From: an uncultured Atopobiaceae bacterium
GTDB taxonomy: Bacteria; Actinomycetota; Coriobacteriia; Coriobacteriales; Atopobiaceae
Direction of reading: 5' to 3'
NCBI GenBank assembly: GCA_944321005.1
Contig: CALUJT010000124.1
Location: forward strand, 1 to 6,848
DNA: 6,848 bases
The notes under the pieces were generated by a model. The model searched no databases. It was not told where the DNA came from and was given only the letters and a program-made list of their open reading frames with translations. Of the stretch, positions 5,394 to 6,848 are shown in pieces (the stretch's first letter is position 1; every line of letters begins with the position of its first letter). Made by a program: the position numbers and the translations under genes.

Positions 5394-6436
5394 GTCCTCT
5401 GCTCCCCCTCGTTCCCGCGGCCCCCCAGGGCCTCGGCCGCGGCATCCGGGCGCAGGGACGCCACCGTCCCGGCGACCCACGACCCCAGGACGCCCCTGCC
5501 GGAGCGGTCGTTGCCCTCCTGAAGCAGGACGATGCCCTCGCTCACGGCGAGGATGAGCTCGTCCTCGCTGTAGGGGCTCACGCGCAGGCGCGCGAACTCG
5601 CCGTCGGGGAGCTCCACCTGCCGGACGAGCGCCTGCGCCCCGTTGGGATAGGCCGAAAGGAGCTCCTCGAGGAGGTCGCGCGCGGCGAGAAGGTCGCAGC
5701 GCTTGTGCGCGAGCGCGGTGCGGGCGAGCAGCATCCACGCGTCGTTTGCCGGGCGCTGGGGCGAGATGGCCCCGTAGCGCTCCGCGAGGCGCGCCAGCCC
5801 GGGCTCGTCTTCGAGCTTGGCGAGGGCGTAGGCGAGGGTGAAGCGCACGTCGCAGGAGTCCGCCGGGTCGGAGGCGAGGAGCCGCTCCGCCGTCTCCGCG
5901 GCCACCCTGTTGCGCCCGCAGATGAGCGCCTCCTCGGCAAGGGATGCCAGCCAGCGCCAGTACGGGCGCATGGCGATGCTCGTGGCGAGCGCGGCGCGCT
6001 CTCCCTCCATGGAGGCGGCCGCCTCGTCGCGGGAGGCCTCGCAGTGCGCCCTGACCTCGTCCTCGCGCTCGACGAGGAAGCGGTAGCGCGCCTCGACGGA
6101 CGGCGCCTCGGACGAGGAGCGCATCCTCAGGGCGTCGTAGCACGCGGGGTCGAGGGAGAGCGCCTCGTCGAGCAGGTCCTTGCCGCGCTGGATGAGACCG
6201 GGCGCCTGCTCGTCCGACGCAAAGGGGAGCTGGTAGTCCACCACGTCCGTCGCCAGGGCCACCAGGTGGAAGGCGCGGTCGGCGTCGGACTGCGGGAGGC
6301 TGTCCCGGTCCTGCGCAAAGCGCTGGCTGAAAGAGGCGAACGCGCGCATGGCTGCGCCGGGCTCGGCGTCGTCGAGCCCCTGGGCAAAGCGCAGGCTCAG
6401 CCGCTGGTAGTCCTCTCGCTTGGGGTCGTGTGCCAT
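5390..6436 (-). CDS. ST7-like/TPR helical-repeat protein, first gene of a coupled pair
   Basis: The product is 348 aa, predicted cytoplasmic, with no signal peptide or membrane helix. A central stretch (about 86-140) has the form LLDEALSLDPACYDALRM followed by an EARYRFLVERE helix, as in TPR units. The region at 157-307 follows the bacterial ST7-like pattern: RPYWRWLASLAEEAL (157-171), ERLLASDPADSCDVRFTLAY (184-203, equivalent to LNPNDNQGVRY), DAWMLLARTALAHKR (232-246), AARDLLEELLSAYPNGAQAL (251-270), and VSPYSEDELILAVSEG (286-301). The last 40 residues look like a loose tail. The start at 6436 has AGGAG 8 bases upstream on the minus strand. The gene is divergent from the iron alcohol dehydrogenase and overlaps its downstream partner by 4 bases. 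Family assignment rests on remembered patterns; a role as a binding scaffold is inference. Confidence 0.82.
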   Translation of the reverse strand: MAHDPKREDYQRLSLRFAQGLDDAEPGAAMRAFASFSQRFAQDRDSLPQSDADRAFHLVALATDVVDYQLPFASDEQAPGLIQRGKDLLDEALSLDPACYDALRMRSSSEAPSVEARYRFLVEREDEVRAHCEASRDEAAASMEGERAALATSIAMRPYWRWLASLAEEALICGRNRVAAETAERLLASDPADSCDVRFTLAYALAKLEDEPGLARLAERYGAISPQRPANDAWMLLARTALAHKRCDLLAARDLLEELLSAYPNGAQALVRQVELPDGEFARLRVSPYSEDELILAVSEGIVLLQEGNDRSGRGVLGSWVAGTVASLRPDAAAEALGGRGNEGEQRT

Positions 6437-6459
6437 CTGTGCCGCTCCTCTCGCACCCT

Positions 6460-6465
6460 ATGGTA
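6460..6465 (-). promoter_or_regulatory. Possible -10 box for the ST7-like gene pair
   Basis: TACCAT on the minus strand lies about 24 bases before the first ATG, leaving a short leader with the AGGAG site. There is no clear -35. It is proposed because the pair needs a leftward promoter within 6437-6690 and this is the best-placed match. Confidence 0.3.
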
Positions 6466-6555
6466 GCGGACTTGCGCCCCTGCCCGCGCCGCTCTCCGAG
6501 CGGGCGGTCCGCTCGGGGGGCGAGAGAAAAACGCGGATTGTTGCCAGAGCGTTTC

Positions 6556-6564
6556 TGCTATGCT
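6556..6564 (+). promoter_or_regulatory. Extended -10 promoter for the iron-containing alcohol dehydrogenase
   Basis: TGCTATGCT combines a TGn extension with a TATGCT -10. A TTGTTG at 6538-6543 is a weak -35 with a short 15-base spacer. The expected start near 6571 leaves a leader of about 120 bases, with hairpins at 6625-6646 and 6652-6669, before the ATG at 6691. Confidence 0.5.
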
Positions 6565-6620
6565 TTGTGCGGCCCAAGTCATGGAGTTTTAGTGGCCGGG
6601 CCGCGGTACTTCTCGTTCGG

Positions 6621-6646
6621 TAAAAAACGGGGGGAGAACCCCGTTT
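6621..6646 (-). terminator. Hairpin that reads as an intrinsic terminator on the minus strand
   Basis: AAACGGGG (6625-6632) pairs with CCCCGTTT (6639-6646) around a 6-base loop. On the minus strand the stem is followed by six T's (complement of A 6622-6627), a textbook terminator shape. It would stop leftward transcription that enters from under the alcohol dehydrogenase. On the plus strand only three T's follow, so there it is more likely a leader hairpin. Confidence 0.6.
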
Positions 6647-6651
6647 GAGAT

Positions 6652-6669
6652 CCGTCGCGGGGGCGACGG
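6652..6669 (+). promoter_or_regulatory. Second leader hairpin just before the dehydrogenase ribosome binding site
   Basis: CCGTCGC (6652-6658) pairs perfectly with GCGACGG (6663-6669) around a GGGG loop. It ends 10 bases before the GGAGGAG ribosome binding site (6680-6686) and would be part of the mRNA leader. It could stabilise the message or take part in a structural switch; no known riboswitch class is recognised. Confidence 0.5.
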
Positions 6670-6690
6670 CAAAGGAATTGGAGGAGTGTT

Positions 6691-6848
6691 ATGGGACGTT
6701 TCACCAACCCGCGTGACCTGTACTTCGGCGAGGGCGCCCGCCACGAGGTCAAGAACCTCAAGGGCGAGCGTGCCGTCATCGTCACCGGCGGCGGCTCCAT
6801 GCGTCGCGGCGGCTTCCTGCAGGACGTCGAGAACGACCTCAAGGAGGC
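6691..6848 (+). CDS. Iron-containing alcohol dehydrogenase, N-terminal part only
   Basis: The first 52 codons are present and the gene runs off the right edge. The opening MGRFTNPRDLYFGEGARHEVKNLKGERAVIVTGGGSMRRGGFL matches the start of group III iron-dependent alcohol dehydrogenases such as clostridial butanol dehydrogenases (RFT.PRD.Y.G, then an NAD(P)-binding GGGSM..xGF). These cytoplasmic enzymes reduce aldehydes to alcohols during fermentation with NAD(P)H. The iron ligands (one Asp and three His) lie beyond the window. ATG 6691 has GGAGGAG four bases upstream, a strong site. Expression is probably controlled through the long structured leader. This family is unrelated to the alcohol dehydrogenase at the left edge. 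Confidence 0.9.
   Translation, partial: MGRFTNPRDLYFGEGARHEVKNLKGERAVIVTGGGSMRRGGFLQDVENDLKE

Noticed and set aside
5394..6143. Upstream extension of the second ST7-like gene's frame (open to 6143 on the minus strand)
   Set aside because: The extension is low-complexity Arg/Gly/Ala sequence overlapping the first gene. The ATG at 5393 with GGGGGAG upstream and the ATGA overlap is the natural start.
4925..6466. Plus-strand open frame (513 codons) opposite the ST7-like pair
   Set aside because: It is an Arg/Pro/Gly/Ala-rich translation without domain pattern or ribosome binding site. The minus-strand frames have coupled starts, good ribosome sites and family-like patterns.
6564..6578. Possible Rex (NADH-sensing repressor) operator near the iron alcohol dehydrogenase promoter
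   Set aside because: Only a TTGTG half-site is present; the mirrored CACAA half is missing at the needed spacing.

Overview
The window is GC-rich. Its codons almost always end in G or C, ribosome binding sites are strong GGAGG types, and the promoters I can read are extended -10 types (TGnTATNNT). Codon style, the mazG/divIC/ppx gene set and the two alcohol dehydrogenase types suggest a fermentative high-GC actinobacterium, most likely a Coriobacteriia member (Olsenella/Atopobium/Collinsella-like). This assignment is inferred from sequence character, not from a search.

Layout. (1) 1-297 is the 3' end of a medium-chain secondary alcohol dehydrogenase, closed by a strong hairpin. (2) 365-1411 encodes a CobW/G3E-family metallochaperone-type GTPase with a CxCC motif and a very histidine-rich tail. 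It starts so close behind the hairpin that it has no obvious promoter of its own. (3) 1529-4104 holds three co-directional housekeeping genes: mazG (nucleotide pyrophosphohydrolase), a divIC/ftsB-like division gene and a Ppx/GppA phosphatase. A perfect REP-like palindrome lies in the mazG leader. The gene order matches a condensed form of the mycobacterial mazG-lpqU-eno-divIC-DUF501-ppx block. (4) 4124-4320 carries tRNA-Leu(UAA) and tRNA-Glu(UUC), followed by an intrinsic terminator. (5) 4434-6436, on the minus strand, is a two-gene, translationally coupled unit (ATGA overlap). It encodes two helical-repeat proteins that look like diverged paralogues of each other and resemble bacterial ST7-like/TPR proteins. 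(6) 6437-6690 is a divergent intergenic region. It has a rightward promoter, two compact hairpins in a leader of about 120 nt (one reading as an intrinsic terminator on the minus strand), and then the start of an iron-containing alcohol dehydrogenase that runs off the right edge.

How the parts relate. The zinc-type alcohol dehydrogenase followed closely by a His-rich G3E GTPase suggests a metal supply link. The mazG-divIC-ppx group joins nucleotide clean-up, cell division and polyphosphate/ppGpp metabolism, as in other actinobacteria, although a common mechanism is not evident. The paired ST7-like proteins are the least understood content of the window and the best candidate for something undescribed. 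No phage, CRISPR, transposase or defence genes are visible.
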